Assembly: GCA_963678675.1 (NCBI GenBank)
Contig: OY783194.1
Span: 17,041,370-17,105,369, forward strand
Direction: 5' to 3'
From: Xiphydria camelus
Lineage: Eukaryota > Arthropoda > Insecta > Hymenoptera > Xiphydriidae
Length of the DNA: 64,000 bases
Positions 1-10,297 of this stretch are shown here, piece by piece (within the stretch, counting starts at the first letter, position 1; every line of letters starts with the position of its first letter). A model generated the notes under the pieces. That model ran no database searches, had not been told where the DNA came from, and saw nothing but the letters and a program-made list of their open reading frames with translations. The position numbers and the translations under genes are program-made.

Positions 1-600
1 GACCAGAATGTCGTCCATATAAACAACGATGTTACCCGCTCTAATTTCATCTTTTAAAATTGTGTTTATATATCGCTGAAAAGCGGCTGGAGTCATCTTG
101 ATACCGAAGGGCATTCGCAAACATTCATATTGCCCTAACGGCGTGACGAATGATGTGTACTTTACGGAATCATCCGAGACTTTTAAATGATAATACCCAT
201 CCTTTAAATCTAACGACGAAAAGTATTTCTTATTTGGCAATGCGTTAATCTGATCCTCAATTATGGGCAATGGATAATTATCTCTTTCCAACATATCATT
301 TAAATGTCTGAAATCGATATACATTCTTACTTCTCTATTCTTTTTGTTTACCAGCACTATGGGAGATGCATACTCAGAGTGACTCGGCCTAATGTACCCT
401 TTTTCTAGCAAACTATCCAAAACAAAACTTAACTTATTTTTTTGATCGTACGATAATCGTCGCGACGCCGAATGAAACAGTTAATCATCTTTCAATCTTA
501 ATTTCAGCTCTTGTTTAACCGTTGGTTCATCCGGTTTTTCAGGCATCACGTACTCTTCCTTAAACAATTTCCTGAATTTCATCCTAACCTTTTCGTCGCC
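1..600 (-). pseudogene. Ty3/gypsy pol: reverse transcriptase, partial
   Basis: Minus-strand translation gives the N-terminal part of a Ty3/gypsy reverse transcriptase, which would copy element RNA into cDNA. Visible blocks are a finger region with 'LLEKGYIRPS', then 'SSLDLKDGYYHL', then 'MPFGIKMTPAAFQRYI', and the catalytic YMDD box at 10-21. The window edge cuts the domain just after YMDDILV. An in-frame stop lies near 481 and a frameshift near 600, so the copy is dead. It continues the gag/protease remnants at 584-2058 and 7091-7441 in the 5' to 3' order expected on the minus strand. Confidence 0.9.
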
Positions 601-960
601 CTTTTCGCTTGTTTAGTCTATCGCTTGGTTCGTATGATTTATCGACTTCAATGTATAATACCTCGGATATTGCGTCGTTCTCCACCGACCTACGTAACCC
701 TAACTTGAATTTCCGTATCAAAATATGTTCCAAGTAAAACCGAAACTCTCTAACCGTATTTTCTGGAACAACGAAAATCGGTACATCCTCTTCGACTAAA
801 TTATACAAAGTAATTCGCGTCTTTACAGTCCCCAGAATTTTAATCGGCGTTTGATTTACCCCTCTGTATGGCAATGAATTCGAATCAATTGGAAGCATCG
901 ACTCTTTATCAACGAACCTTTCTTTTATCATACTAATAGGACTTCCCGTGTCTAATTACG
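584..960 (-). pseudogene. Ty3/gypsy aspartic protease region of pol
   Basis: The frame carries a DTGS aspartic-protease active-site motif at about 943-954, then 'PIKILG' and 'PIFVVPENT' followed by 'KFKLGL', a layout typical of gypsy protease and its linker into RT. The DTG is separated from the upstream knuckle frame by a short imperfect repeat (LDT..LDTG) with a frame break. It would cleave the gag-pol polyprotein. The frame shifts at about 600 before the RT begins. Assignment rests on motif order between the CCHC region and the RT. Confidence 0.75.
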
Positions 961-1228
961 TATCTAAATTCAAAATTCTTCGCGTACTCCCATCATTAAC
1001 TTCAAATATTACTATCTCACGACATTCTTCTTGAGACGCTGGCTCCTTGTAGACGTTGGTCACCTGCGGATGCGGTTTGGTCGATCCCTCAGATTTCTGC
1101 TTCTTATTCTTCCAATTCTCTGGACAGTCCTTCGCTTGATGCCCCATTCGGAAATATATGTAACACGCCCCTTTCTCTCTTACTGGTCGCGGACAGTCTT
1201 TAGCAATATGATTGGGCTTGCTGCAATT
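956..1228 (-). pseudogene. Ty3/gypsy gag: CCHC zinc-knuckle segment
   Basis: This nucleocapsid segment has two degenerate zinc knuckles. The first, ending in 'CSKPNHIAKDC', has lost its leading Cys because the MITE at 1229-1534 sits in the middle of the motif; the missing start of the knuckle is on the far side at about 1540-1548. In the second, the second Cys is replaced by Tyr (C-Y-I-Y..GHQAKDC). A Lys/Ser-rich tail follows. It belongs to the same element as the neighbouring gag and protease pieces. Confidence 0.85.
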
Positions 1229-1534
1229 AGGTGGGCTGGCCAAAGCTGGATGTAGATGTCAGCTGTGAAATAGACACCATATTTTAACCGCGCAAATACA
1301 GATGATAGTATTTATTTTTTATTTATTTTTACAATTTGGAACTACACACGGAAAAACCATGTTGTTTTGAGATTTACTCCAAAAAATCGACAAGTACCCA
1401 AGGTAATTGTGTTTAGGAAAGGTTATGTTTTTAATTTTTTATTCAAAAGTGTTACAACTCGGTCGGTAAATACGACAGAAACGGTAATGTTCTCACTGGC
1501 GCCAAAATTTGCTAAATCCACCACCAGCCCTCCT
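1229..1534. mobile_element. 306-bp MITE splitting the gag zinc knuckle
   Basis: The ends form an imperfect terminal inverted repeat (AGGTGGGCTGG on the left; AGGAGGGCTGG is the complement of the right end). The flanks carry AATT at 1225-1228 and 1535-1538. Removing the element and one AATT rejoins the two halves of a gag zinc knuckle in frame, which fixes the boundaries. The interior is AT-rich and non-coding. Superfamily unassigned. Confidence 0.8.
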
Positions 1535-2058
1535 AATTGTAGCAGTTCACTTGGTCTTTCTTGGCGCTATCATACTTCTCACTTTTTACTTCACTTTCCT
1601 GATTCTTATTGTCTTTGTCTTGCTTTTCTGTTTTGATGCCACTCATCGTACTGATTGACGCACTCGTTCCTCTCGCACCACTCTTTATTTCCGCTTTAAG
1701 TGTGATCCACTTGAACGCCAAAAGCAAATCTGCCTTTGCCTTAAGCCGTAACATTAATGCTTGATTTCTCAAGCCTCTTTCTGGAATACCTTCAATAATT
1801 ATTGAAGGTATAATACTATAAGGTTTATTATTATAATATACTCGATGATTTCCTCCTCATCTTCCAATGGTACACGATTGGCCAAAATCGTCTTGCCATA
1901 AAAATAATCATCGAAAGTTTCATTTGTCTGCCACTTCCTATTCTCGAATTCCTTTTTGCTATTATTTAATCTCGTTGGACGGTGATCGAAGAACTTTCCA
2001 TGGCCTTCAGTAAGTCTGTCAAACTCATCTCTCGATGCTCTGCTTTTGAATGGAACCA
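1535..2058 (-). pseudogene. Ty3/gypsy gag, C-terminal half of capsid
   Basis: The minus strand encodes a gypsy-type capsid remnant with the recognisable blocks 'NETFDDYF', 'ILANRVPLEDEE' and 'RNQALMLRLKAKADLLLAF'. The frame is broken near 1790-1830, where a short duplication around the palindrome TTCAATAATTATTGAA interrupts 'EIIEYI', and again near 1930. Upstream gag lies at 7091-7441, beyond the 5-kb insertion whose target duplication begins at 2059. Gag would assemble the particle that packages element RNA. Confidence 0.85.
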
Positions 2059-2149
2059 CGACGCACACTGGTCGAAACGCTAGATTTAGCACCAACTCTT
2101 TAGAATTCTGCATAGAATAATAGTACTACAACCGTAGAATTTAGTATAG

Positions 2150-2420
2150 GGTGGTTTTTTAGGTCGCTGATCACGAATCTGAAGTCAGATTTCACAAATT
2201 CAAGATGGCTGATCCAATATGACGGACGAGATTTTCGAAAATCGACGGAGTCATACCAAATTTGGTATAGAGGGTTTTTTGAGTCGCTGATCACGAATCT
2301 GGAGTCATATTTCAAAAATTCAAGGTGGCGGACGAGATTTTAGAAAATCGACGGATTCATGCTAAATTTTGTTTAGGGGGGGGGGGTTTGGGTCGCTGAT
2401 CACGAATTTTTGAAATTTGA
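2150..2420 (+). repeat. About 116-bp tandem minisatellite
   Basis: Two to three diverged units each contain TCGCTGATCACGAATCTG, then 'TTCAAGATGGC', 'GATTTTCGAAAATCGACGGA' and a T/G-rich tract. The same unit occurs inverted at 6843-7000 inside the right end of this element, and three more times inside the foldback at 10490-10870. Confidence 0.85.
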
Positions 2421-3590
2421 CTTCAGGTTCAAAAAGTACTCGGCCTAAGTATATTTTTGCTAAAGTTTCGGACCATTATCCGCCATATTGAATTCGTAAT
2501 GGCGGATTTTGCAATTTTCGTTTTTTGGATTTTTAACCAAACTTAATCATCAGACAAATCTGAAAAAATTCACAGTATTTTTCATCATCATGATACACAT
2601 TCTGAATTTTTTGCAATTTTTCCGAATCAAAATTCGCAAAAAAAAAATTGGGAAAATATTTGCACGTTATTTTTTTTCGGTTCCCATCGCGACGCCAACC
2701 TACATTTTTCACCATTGCATAGCGCATCCCGAAATATACTTTATAAAATTTTTGCAGATTTTTGCAAGGGGTGCGCGGGGGTTAAAATAATCGAAAAATC
2801 CCTCATAATGAATATTTCCGTCTATTTTACTCGCAAAGTACAATTATAACAATGTTTGACTCGTAAAAATTATGTTTTTCGGGAGTTTCAGTTAATTCCA
2901 AACCAACCATGCGGTACTGCAACAATTTTTCCCAAAAATTCTTGCGATAAATTTTTGCGGAAATGAAATTTTCAATTTTTCGCGCAGTTTTGTCATTAAA
3001 GTTTAAAAAAACTAAAATGGCATCAACATTCATGCACGATCCATTACACCATATTATTTTAAAAATGTAAATGCATATTCAAATAATTGTTGGAGGGTGA
3101 AAATTACAAAAAAAAAAATTTACATGTATCACACTGGAATTTCTTGGCGCATCAGTCACTCACAGCTTTATCAGTATTATGAGTTCGACACTATGGCGTA
3201 AAACTCAATTACCAAAAAAGCACTTCTGGTCGGAAAAGTAAATAAGTAGTTTTTAAGAATAACAAGATTCTTTCTGAAGATTTTTCTGGGACATCTGCAT
3301 TTTTTTTGTGCCATCGATTTTCTCTCTAGAAAAAATGGTGTTCCCTGTAAAACACTATATAACTTTCCACTCAGCGATACTACTCCTGGGCAAATAAGTT
3401 TTGTATCCCGTTGTATATTGATTGCCACAATTGCGTTATCTACGAATAAGTTCTACAATACTTTAACTTATGTGTTTTGAAATTCAGGAAAAAACGCCGT
3501 GGCGACGGGGAATAAAAAATGAAGGAATCTGAAGTTTAATTTTTTTTTACAAATATTCGCCCGTTTTTTATTTAACACATGTTTTATTTA
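2421..3590. other. AT-rich stretch without a recognisable gene
   Basis: Very AT-rich with homopolymer runs. Short open frames on both strands have no recognisable domain and biased Lys/Phe/Asn/Ile composition, as expected of translated AT-rich DNA. I see no gene here. Confidence 0.6.
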
Positions 3591-4025
3591 TTACATGATT
3601 TTCGCATAATGTATAATTATATGTTCTTCAATAACTCGATCATCGTCACTATCTTCATTGATCACTGCAGTCACGCTTTCTTTCAAGAATAATTGGCTTA
3701 GTATTTCCGCTGGTCTAACTATTTTCGCCAGATACCGTGCATGAGATAAATAATAAATCACAGCAGTGACATGGGAACAACATCCAATAGTCCGTTTTCC
3801 ATTTGCGCATTCACAGTAATGTCGCTTAATGCCTAAATATCCATTTGAATTTGACGCATAATCAATAAAACATTCCCAGGTAGAAATCGTACCCCGAATT
3901 AAGCTTGTTACAAGGTTGGCTTGCAAGGTAGAACCTTGCGGCAAGGTTGCAAAACAAGGCTGATGCAAGGCAAATCCGTTACGCGTTTCAATATTGTGAC
4001 AGTATGCTATGCAAGCTTGTTTCAA
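3591..4025 (-). CDS. SWIM zinc-finger protein, C-terminal part
   Basis: This 144-codon frame contains a clear SWIM-type zinc finger: 'YCECANGKRTIGCCSH' followed by 'VTAVIYYLSHARYL' (about residues 70-100), giving the C-x-C...C-x-H ligand pattern. Proteins with this finger and tail occur as large uncharacterised, often repeated, insect genes and probably derive from transposons. The first 45 residues overlap a CAAGG-rich repetitive tract (3890-4060) and are doubtful, so the true start is probably upstream or lost. N-terminal exons of what may be the same family occur at 11792, 50187-50392 and 51325. A role as a transposase or accessory protein is inference. Confidence 0.6.
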   Translation of the reverse strand: MKQACIAYCHNIETRNGFALHQPCFATLPQGSTLQANLVTSLIRGTISTWECFIDYASNSNGYLGIKRHYCECANGKRTIGCCSHVTAVIYYLSHARYLAKIVRPAEILSQLFLKESVTAVINEDSDDDRVIEEHIIIHYAKIM

Positions 4026-4229
4026 GGTAGACTATGGCGCTTGGGACAAGGTTGCGTTGTCGGTAATGAGTCGGTAATGAAGAACATTTGAGGTTAGAAT
4101 TACATTTTTATATTTTATTGATAATTAAAATTGGGTTACAATATATAGCGATAGCATTACAAATTTAGAAAAATAATGTATAATACTAAGATAAGTAAAA
4201 TTTTGTTATTCCTACTTTACTATCACTAG

Positions 4230-5560
4230 GTTTACGGAACCCCGTCAATTTGACGGGTGATTTATTCAATTTCGATTGTTTAATAATATATGAGGTTAAT
4301 TTAACTTAACTTTTATTAGGTAATAATCAGGCCAAAAAACAACAAAAATCACTGCTCGTCTGACGTTTGGGTTCCTCTTCGAACAAATCCTTCATTGCGT
4401 TTCCGAAGAGGGTTCGGAGAGGAATCGAAGCGTCAGACGTGTTGTGATTTTTGATGTTTTTTGGCCTGATTATTACCTAATAAAAGTTAAGTTAAATTAA
4501 CCTCATATATTATTAAACAATCGAAATTGAATACCTATACCTCTCTTGTACAGCGAAATATAATGTACGGAAAAGTATTCTACCAATTTAGTCTAAAATC
4601 TCATAGAATCTTAAGATAATATTACTTCTGTTGCCTGTAGTTTAATATTAATTTAACTTAACTTTTATTAGGTAATAATCAGGCCGAAAAACAACAAAAA
4701 TCACTGCACGTCTGACGTTTCGGTTCTTCTTCGAATGAATCCTTCATTGTGTCTCCGGAGAGGGTTCGGAGAGGAAATGAAGCGTCAGACGTGTTGTGAT
4801 TTTTGTTGTTTTTTGGCCTGATTATTACCTAATAAAAGTTAAGTTAAATTAACCTCATATATTATTAAACAATCGAAATTGAATACTTATACCTCTCTTG
4901 TAAAGCGAAATATCTAAGATGCTCGGGAAAAAGAGTACAAGTCAAAAAATGGTATTGCTCAGAAAACACCTTTATTTGTTTATACTGAAACACAAACTGT
5001 TGAAAAATTTATGAAATGAAAATAACGCTTCTCTCTCATAAGAACCGTTAAATGCATGTAGCACACAAATATCTCTAGGAAAGTAGAAGAAAATTGTAGA
5101 ATTGTTTTGGTAGGCGACTTTGACTTATACTCTTTTTCCCGGGCATCTTAGATATAATGTACGGAAAAGTATTCTACCAATTTAGTCTAAAATCTCATAG
5201 ATTCTTAAGATAATATTACTTCTGTTGCCTGTAGTTTAATATAAATTTAACTTAACTTTTATTAGGTAATAATCAGGCCAAAAAACAACAAAAATCACTG
5301 CATGTCTGACGTTTCGGTTCTTCTTCGAACGAATCCTTCATTGTGTCTCCGGAGAGGGTTCGAAGAGGAACCGAAACGTCAGACGTGTAGTGATTTTTGT
5401 TGTTTTTTGGCCTGATTATTACTTAATAAAAGTTAAGTTAAATATATATATTAAACTACAGGCAATAGAAGTAATATTATTTTAAGAATCTATGAGATTT
5501 TAGACTAAATTGATGGAATACTTTTCTGTACATTACATTTCGCTGTACACAAGAAAGGTA
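4230..5560. repeat. Cluster of three long hairpins in a repeated unit
   Basis: Three near-palindromes at about 4288-4500, 4643-4857 and 5248-5440 share arms AACTTAACTTTTATTAGGTA...TACCTAATAAAAGTTAAGTT and an inner motif with CGTCAGACGTG. The DNA between them is also repeated: the tract with TAATGTACGGAAAAGTATTC appears at about 4560 and 5157, and inverted at about 5440-5545, so the last hairpin is the core of a larger palindrome. No coding content. Confidence 0.85.
4913..5152. mobile_element. 240-bp Tc1/mariner-type MITE
   Basis: Terminal inverted repeats start TCTAAGATGCTCGGGAAAAA on the left and match the complement of the right end. TA dinucleotides flank it at 4911-4912 and 5153-5154. 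The sister repeat at about 4553-4560 shows the uninterrupted target GCGAAATATAATG. It is nested inside the hairpin cluster. Confidence 0.85.
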
Positions 5561-5639
5561 TACTAGCGTGGACTAAAATGTTATAGATATCGAGTTATCC
5601 GCAAAAATTATAGAAGTCTTCGGGAGATGTGAAGTCAAA

Positions 5640-6115
5640 TCTTCAGTGACGACTGGATTGCTCTGCATGGTCCTATAACGTAGCCTGTGGGCACCAGGTC
5701 TCATGCCCCTTCGTCTGATCTGAAATACGAATACGAAATAATATTCCTTATAAGAAATACGAATTCGATATAATGCTGCCTACTATTAATCTCAGGGACG
5801 TTACTTACTCGATAGCTGAGCTGCCGCACTGACCAATGCCTGCTGTCTCCTTTCCATGTTACTTCGCCTCCGAGTCGATGGAATATCTGGCCTTCCTGAA
5901 CCTCGCGTACCTCCTCCGGGAAATTTTTCCATCCTGGCTGCATCGATAACGCTGGATCTGCAACTGTATGAAAGACAAGCATATGAGATAATAAAGAAAC
6001 TTATTCATCTATCTGCTTTTTGCAAATAATTTCATGAAATTAGCTATTAATACTTACCCTTCTATGCAGGAAGCTGGATAATACCTACTTATTTTCTGCT
6101 CGTAGGTCCTTATTC
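5640..6115 (-). other. Possible spliced coding remnant, unknown
   Basis: On the minus strand three short open segments are bounded by plausible splice sites: one ending before GTAAGTATT near 6058, one about 5815-5965 ending before GTAAGTAAC and rich in Arg/Ser/Gln, and one after TATTTCAG near 5722. The joined frame does not stay open for long and matches no family I recognise. It could be a decayed exon set or chance. Confidence 0.2.
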
Positions 6116-6842
6116 CAAAGATCTTGCCCCGAATATTTTAATCCATTCCGTGTAAACGTGGGTCATTCGTGTCCACGCGATTTTTAACCGTTTGCGTGAT
6201 GCAGTACGCAAATTCGTTATGGTTAAGTATATGGTTATCTAAACAATTCGATACTGTTTGCTGCTGTAGAGTTTTTTTTCTAGAGGAATCCTTTTGAAAT
6301 TTTTTGGAACGCATTTAAGAAAGTTAGGCTGGACACAAATAACCCACGTTTACACTCAACGTGCACTAAAAAAACATTTACACTCAACGTGCACTAAAGA
6401 AACGTTTGTACGTTAACATTAAACACTGACGGCTTCTTAACCAAAAAAAAACGCGTGAACCGAACTGATCACCACTGACGCTAACCTCAATCTAAGGGCT
6501 CTGACAGCTGAGGCGATACGCACGCCACGCCGCGGATTTTTATGACATCTATTCGCTAAGCGTAGGGCCGTGTCTAAAGAGGGGCCATTTCGTGCCACGC
6601 ACGAAGGCGCACTAGCCATGGGGCGCCGAAACTAGAAAAGGGCGCTAAGCATGAAGACGTCTCAACATCTAGAGGCGGCCCTGATTCGCTAAGCTGCCGG
6701 CACAACCTTGTATTCGCCTTGTATTCACCTTGTCGCGCGAACCTGGTATCTCTCTGTTATTGCAAGCTTGAAATAGGCTAACGGTACAGGGCAGTGGTCA
6801 GTTTCGGCTATGCAAGGAAGAGACAGGCTTGCAGCAACCCTG
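6116..6842. other. Non-coding stretch with a short inverted repeat
   Basis: No gene seen. AACGTGGGTCATTCGTGTCC near 6155 is repeated inverted near 6330-6350, a possible small MITE of about 200 bp. A 28-bp direct repeat containing TTTACACTCAACGTGCACTA lies at about 6350-6410. Confidence 0.45.
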
Positions 6843-7090
6843 TATTTTCAGATTCGTGATCAGCGACCCAAAAAAACCCCCTACACCAAATTTGGTATGA
6901 ATCCGTCGATTTTCGAAAATCTCGTCCGCCATATTGGATCCGCCATCTTGAATTTTTTAAATCTGACTTCAGATTCGTGATCAGCGACCTAAAAAACCAC
7001 CTTATACTAAATTCTACGGTTGTAGTACTATTATTCTATACAGAATTCTAAAGTTGGTGCTAAATCTAGCGTTTCGACCAGTGTGCGACG

Positions 7091-7441
7091 CTGCTTTCCC
7101 CTTTAATTTCGTAGTCACCAACAATTGCCCCATCCATTCAGTTTAAACACACGTACCACTTGCTTTTGCCACTCAGAAAAACCTGTTCCCTCACTGAAAT
7201 CTGCCAATGACTCTCCAATTGTCTTTAAACTAGCCTTCAACGCGTTGCTACTTGTTGTATCAACTGGTCGACCGTTACCCAGTTGATCTTCCCGTCTCGT
7301 CAACTCTCTTTCCCGTTCTAATAATGTCACCTTTTCACTCAATAATTCGCGTTCTCTCTTCAGTAGTTGCAATTCTCTCTGTAACTGTGATCATCGTACT
7401 GATTTCCATTCCGACCATCAATATTTAACTGAGCGAGCATT
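7091..7441 (-). pseudogene. Ty3/gypsy gag, N-terminal half
   Basis: The minus frame starts near 7441 with 'MLAQLNIDGRNG', runs through a Glu/Arg/Leu-rich coiled-coil stretch ('ERELLSEKVTLLERERELT') and reaches 'FSEWQKQVVRVFKLNGW', the usual start of the gypsy capsid. The frame then meets the 5-kb insertion (2064-7085) and continues beyond it at 2058. The distance to the second half, the matching phase and the shared CGACG flank show that this is the 5' part of the same gag. One frame break lies near 7380. Confidence 0.85.
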
Positions 7442-9117
7442 CCCTCAGTTCGCAGCAGGTCCACTTATTCACGTAAGAATTGATTTTACGGCGGCTCACT
7501 TTTGTAGTCCCCACTTCAAAGTTCGGACGCCGAGTGACCCTCCTTGTCTTTAGTTTTATGTTCGGTGACGCACCTTAGGTCGTCTTGCGAACAGTGGCGG
7601 TGCCGTCACGTTTTAGAGAGCAAGTTCTTTAACGCTCTTTTACGTGGAATAAAGTTTTTTGTTGATAACTTGTATATTTCTCGACTTATAAGAGGTGGGA
7701 CTGGGTGTTTTTGTAAAAGTACCAAAAAATCATTTTTTAGTGAGCTCTAGCGCCGTTACCGCTTGTCAGAAAATCAAAGATGATCAGTGCATTTTGTAGG
7801 AAATTTTATTTACTTTAATTTGGTATGGAACGCTCATCTGCAAAAAACGTACAGTTTTTGAGATATAAGCAAAAAAATGAAAAAAGTGCTGAAAAATTCA
7901 GATTTTTTGCGTTTTTGGCTATGAAGCTGACCTCCTACAAGGCAGCAAACTATAAATTCGGATTCAGCAGCCCCAAAAACATATAAGAACGTCGAGAAAA
8001 AAACTTCCGCAATTTTGTTACGAGAAATCGGAGTTTTAAACACGCATTTACTGGACTATAAACAAATGGATGACGGAAGAGTTCGGCGACGTGCATCAGC
8101 CTCCACGGAGAAATGTGCCAAAGACGAAGGACGATTGGTATCCAGCTGAAGAGTTAGAAATAAATGAAACGTAAGATATTAGTGATACAGAAAAAGAATG
8201 TAGAGTGTAGTTATTTATTTACCAGCACGACTCACACATTTCAATCCGGTAACCAACATGATTGAATATTTCAACATTTGTGAGCCTTGGATTGATACCT
8301 CCCGCAGTAGTGTCAGATTGCTCCTGAATGAAATCCTCTCTCGTTTCACTCTATGTCATTCAACAACGAGCATGAACTCCCCCGGTGGACACGAAAAGTT
8401 GTAACATCAGGAAGACCGTAAAGGGTTAATAAAATTATGCAAAACGATATCACGAATGTAAGCAAATCCTTTTCATTCAGTCTCTACAACTCGTTAATTA
8501 TTTTACATTCATCACGAGATTATAACCCTTCATTACTCCGATTAAACTGAATTTTTACTTTTTATTAACAAGCGCATCCGAGGATCGAAATAAACGCGAG
8601 GGAAATCGTTTCGCGGATGGAAATATTTTATTAACTTTGAAAACCACGTTTTATTTCTAAAAAATACAATTACTCCGAAAAATTCCACTTTGTAAATAAA
8701 CGTACATGTCAACCGCCATACTTTCTCGTCTGCTAGGTGCCTACGCCCTAGGGAACTTCTCTCGCGACGATTGCCGTCTGCCGACGATAGCAGAGCCAAT
8801 CGTTCGGCGTCCTTGCGTCTCCGACCAATAGCGTACAACCTAGAGTCTAAAAACCACTATGTACACATCATACTATCGTCCTATGTCAACAATACTCGAA
8901 AACGCCCGGTATGTCCGCGATCCAAGAGCCCATAGCAAAATTGGGTGTGTACACTAGTTCGAATGTTGCGTAATTGCAGTATAGAGTGAAGTAAAGAATT
9001 TTTGTTGCACGTATCATTGTTTAAAAAATCCAAAAACAGACAAATTTGCGATAAATTAAAATAAAAACTGCTGTGGCGAAACTTGGCAACTGAACAAAAT
9101 CAAAACGCGCTCTGATT
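7442..9117. other. Leader of the gypsy element and unassigned DNA
   Basis: The first few hundred bases should hold the 5' leader and LTR of the minus-strand gypsy element, but I cannot fix an LTR boundary. A plus-strand open fragment at 8065-8175 ('EEFGDVHQPPRRNVPKTK') resembles the tail of a retroelement polyprotein, weakly. An end fragment of the TA-target element family ('TATGTCCGCGATCCAAGAGC') lies at 8910-8945. Nothing else is recognised, including in the open frame at 8542-8838. Confidence 0.4.
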
Positions 9118-9492
9118 GGATGTGACGTCACGATCTGTACAAACAACCAGCTGTCAAACGGAATTGCCTGTGTTTTTAAGGTATTTTTCTGTGATTCAGA
9201 AAGTTTGTTGTTTCTGCGTCGTTCTATGTAGTATCTGAAGTCGAACTGTCATAGTCTCATGTCATAGTCTCTCGGCACTTTCACAAACACTTTGTCTGGA
9301 GTTCGCACAGAAGTATTCGTGCATTTTGGTACAAAACACGATTTCCTGTGGACTTGTGGTGCATGCATTTTCAGCCACTTTCACAAAAAACGATGTAGAA
9401 GCAACAAACTTTTCGAATCACAGAAAAACACCGCAAAAACATAGGTAACTCCGTTTGACAGCTATTTGTTGTACAGATCGTGACGTCACAAC
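9118..9492. repeat. Foldback element with about 90-bp arms
   Basis: TGTGACGTCACGATCTGTAC near 9120 is matched inverted by GTACAGATCGTGACGTCACA ending near 9492. The arms extend inward about 90 bp, including GTCAAACGGA and TCTGTGATTC. The loop of about 190 bp is non-coding. Confidence 0.75.
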
Positions 9493-9604
9493 CGCCATTA
9501 CAGGCAAATCGCGATTTCGCGGGACATTTTCACATTTGAATTTTAGACTCAATTTTCTCATAAAAACTTGACAGCAAAATTTTTTAATTTATTAATACCA
9601 TATA

Positions 9605-9916
9605 CCATATGTCCGCGATCAAAGCACCCATAGCAAAATTGCGAGTTTTGCATGAGCACCCCTGTGGGTCTCCTCGTCCAATAGAATCACCGGAGAAGCG
9701 TGAGACGCATGCGTAGTCCACGCCAGTGTTGGCCTGTCAGCAAATTCAGATCGGTTATCGAAATAACCAATCTGAACTTGCTGACATGCCAGCACTCGCG
9801 TGGACTACGCATGCGTCTCACGCTTCTCCGGTGATTCTATTGGACGAGGAGACCCACAGGGGTGCTCATGCAAAACTCGCAATTTTGCTATGGGTGCTTT
9901 GATCGCGGACATATGG
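9605..9916. mobile_element. 312-bp fully palindromic MITE, TA target
   Basis: Nearly the whole element is one inverted repeat: CCATATGTCCGCGATCAAAG at the left end is exactly complemented at the right, with the centre near 9760. TA flanks both sides (9603-9604 and 9917-9918). Its terminal motif is shared with the THAP/SWIM element at 50987-52421, so it is probably a deletion derivative of that family. Confidence 0.9.
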
Positions 9917-9969
9917 TATATACACGATAATCTTCATTTTAAGCAAGTTTTTGAAAAATGTGAAAACAC

Positions 9970-10214
9970 CCAATTGCGAGTTTTGCATGAGCACCCCTGT
10001 GGGTCTCCTCATCCAATAGAATCACCGGAGAAGCATGAATGCGCATGCGTAGTCATCCGCGGGTGTTGGCGTCGTCAGCAAGTTCAGATCGGTTATCGAA
10101 ATACTACGCATGCGCATTAACGCTTCTGGTGATTCTATTCGACGAGGAGACCCACAAGGGTGCTCATGCAAAACTCGCAATTTTGCTACGGGCTCTTTGA
10201 TCGCGGACATATGG
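9970..10214. mobile_element. Second, truncated copy of the palindromic MITE
   Basis: Repeats the inner part of the 9605-9916 element, beginning at GCGAGTTTTGCATGAGCACC, and retains the right terminus CGCGGACATATGG. The left terminus and part of the stem are missing, with differences around the centre. Confidence 0.85.
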
Positions 10215-10297
10215 TACAGAATGTCCGATTCCAGGCGCAGCACTTATGAATTCCCTGACATTTGACTTCGGTAGTGTGGACGGTGCTCGAGTCATTT

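Larger units (their letters stand above)
2064..7085. mobile_element. 5.0-kb DNA transposon with Transib-like ends
   Basis: Both ends begin CACACTGGTCGAAACG and stay similar for roughly 240 bp as inverted repeats (2064-2300 against 6843-7085). The flanks carry an identical 5-bp duplication, CGACG, at 2059-2063 and 7086-7090. The interrupted gag frame resumes correctly on each side. Known Transib elements, relatives of RAG1, duplicate 5 bp of CGNCG type and have ends starting CACWATGG, so the ends and duplication fit that superfamily. I see no Transib/RAG1-like transposase inside; the interior holds other repeats and a SWIM ORF, so this copy is probably non-autonomous or decayed. Confidence 0.7.

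Noticed and set aside
3591..4025. Transposase of the Transib-like element
   Set aside because: The SWIM finger is not a Transib/RAG1 feature; the ORF may belong to another nested element.
9800..10120. 106-codon frame and neighbouring frames at 10022-10243
   Set aside because: They read through palindromic MITE DNA; the same 'VLHEHPCGSP' peptide appears on both strands because the repeat is inverted.
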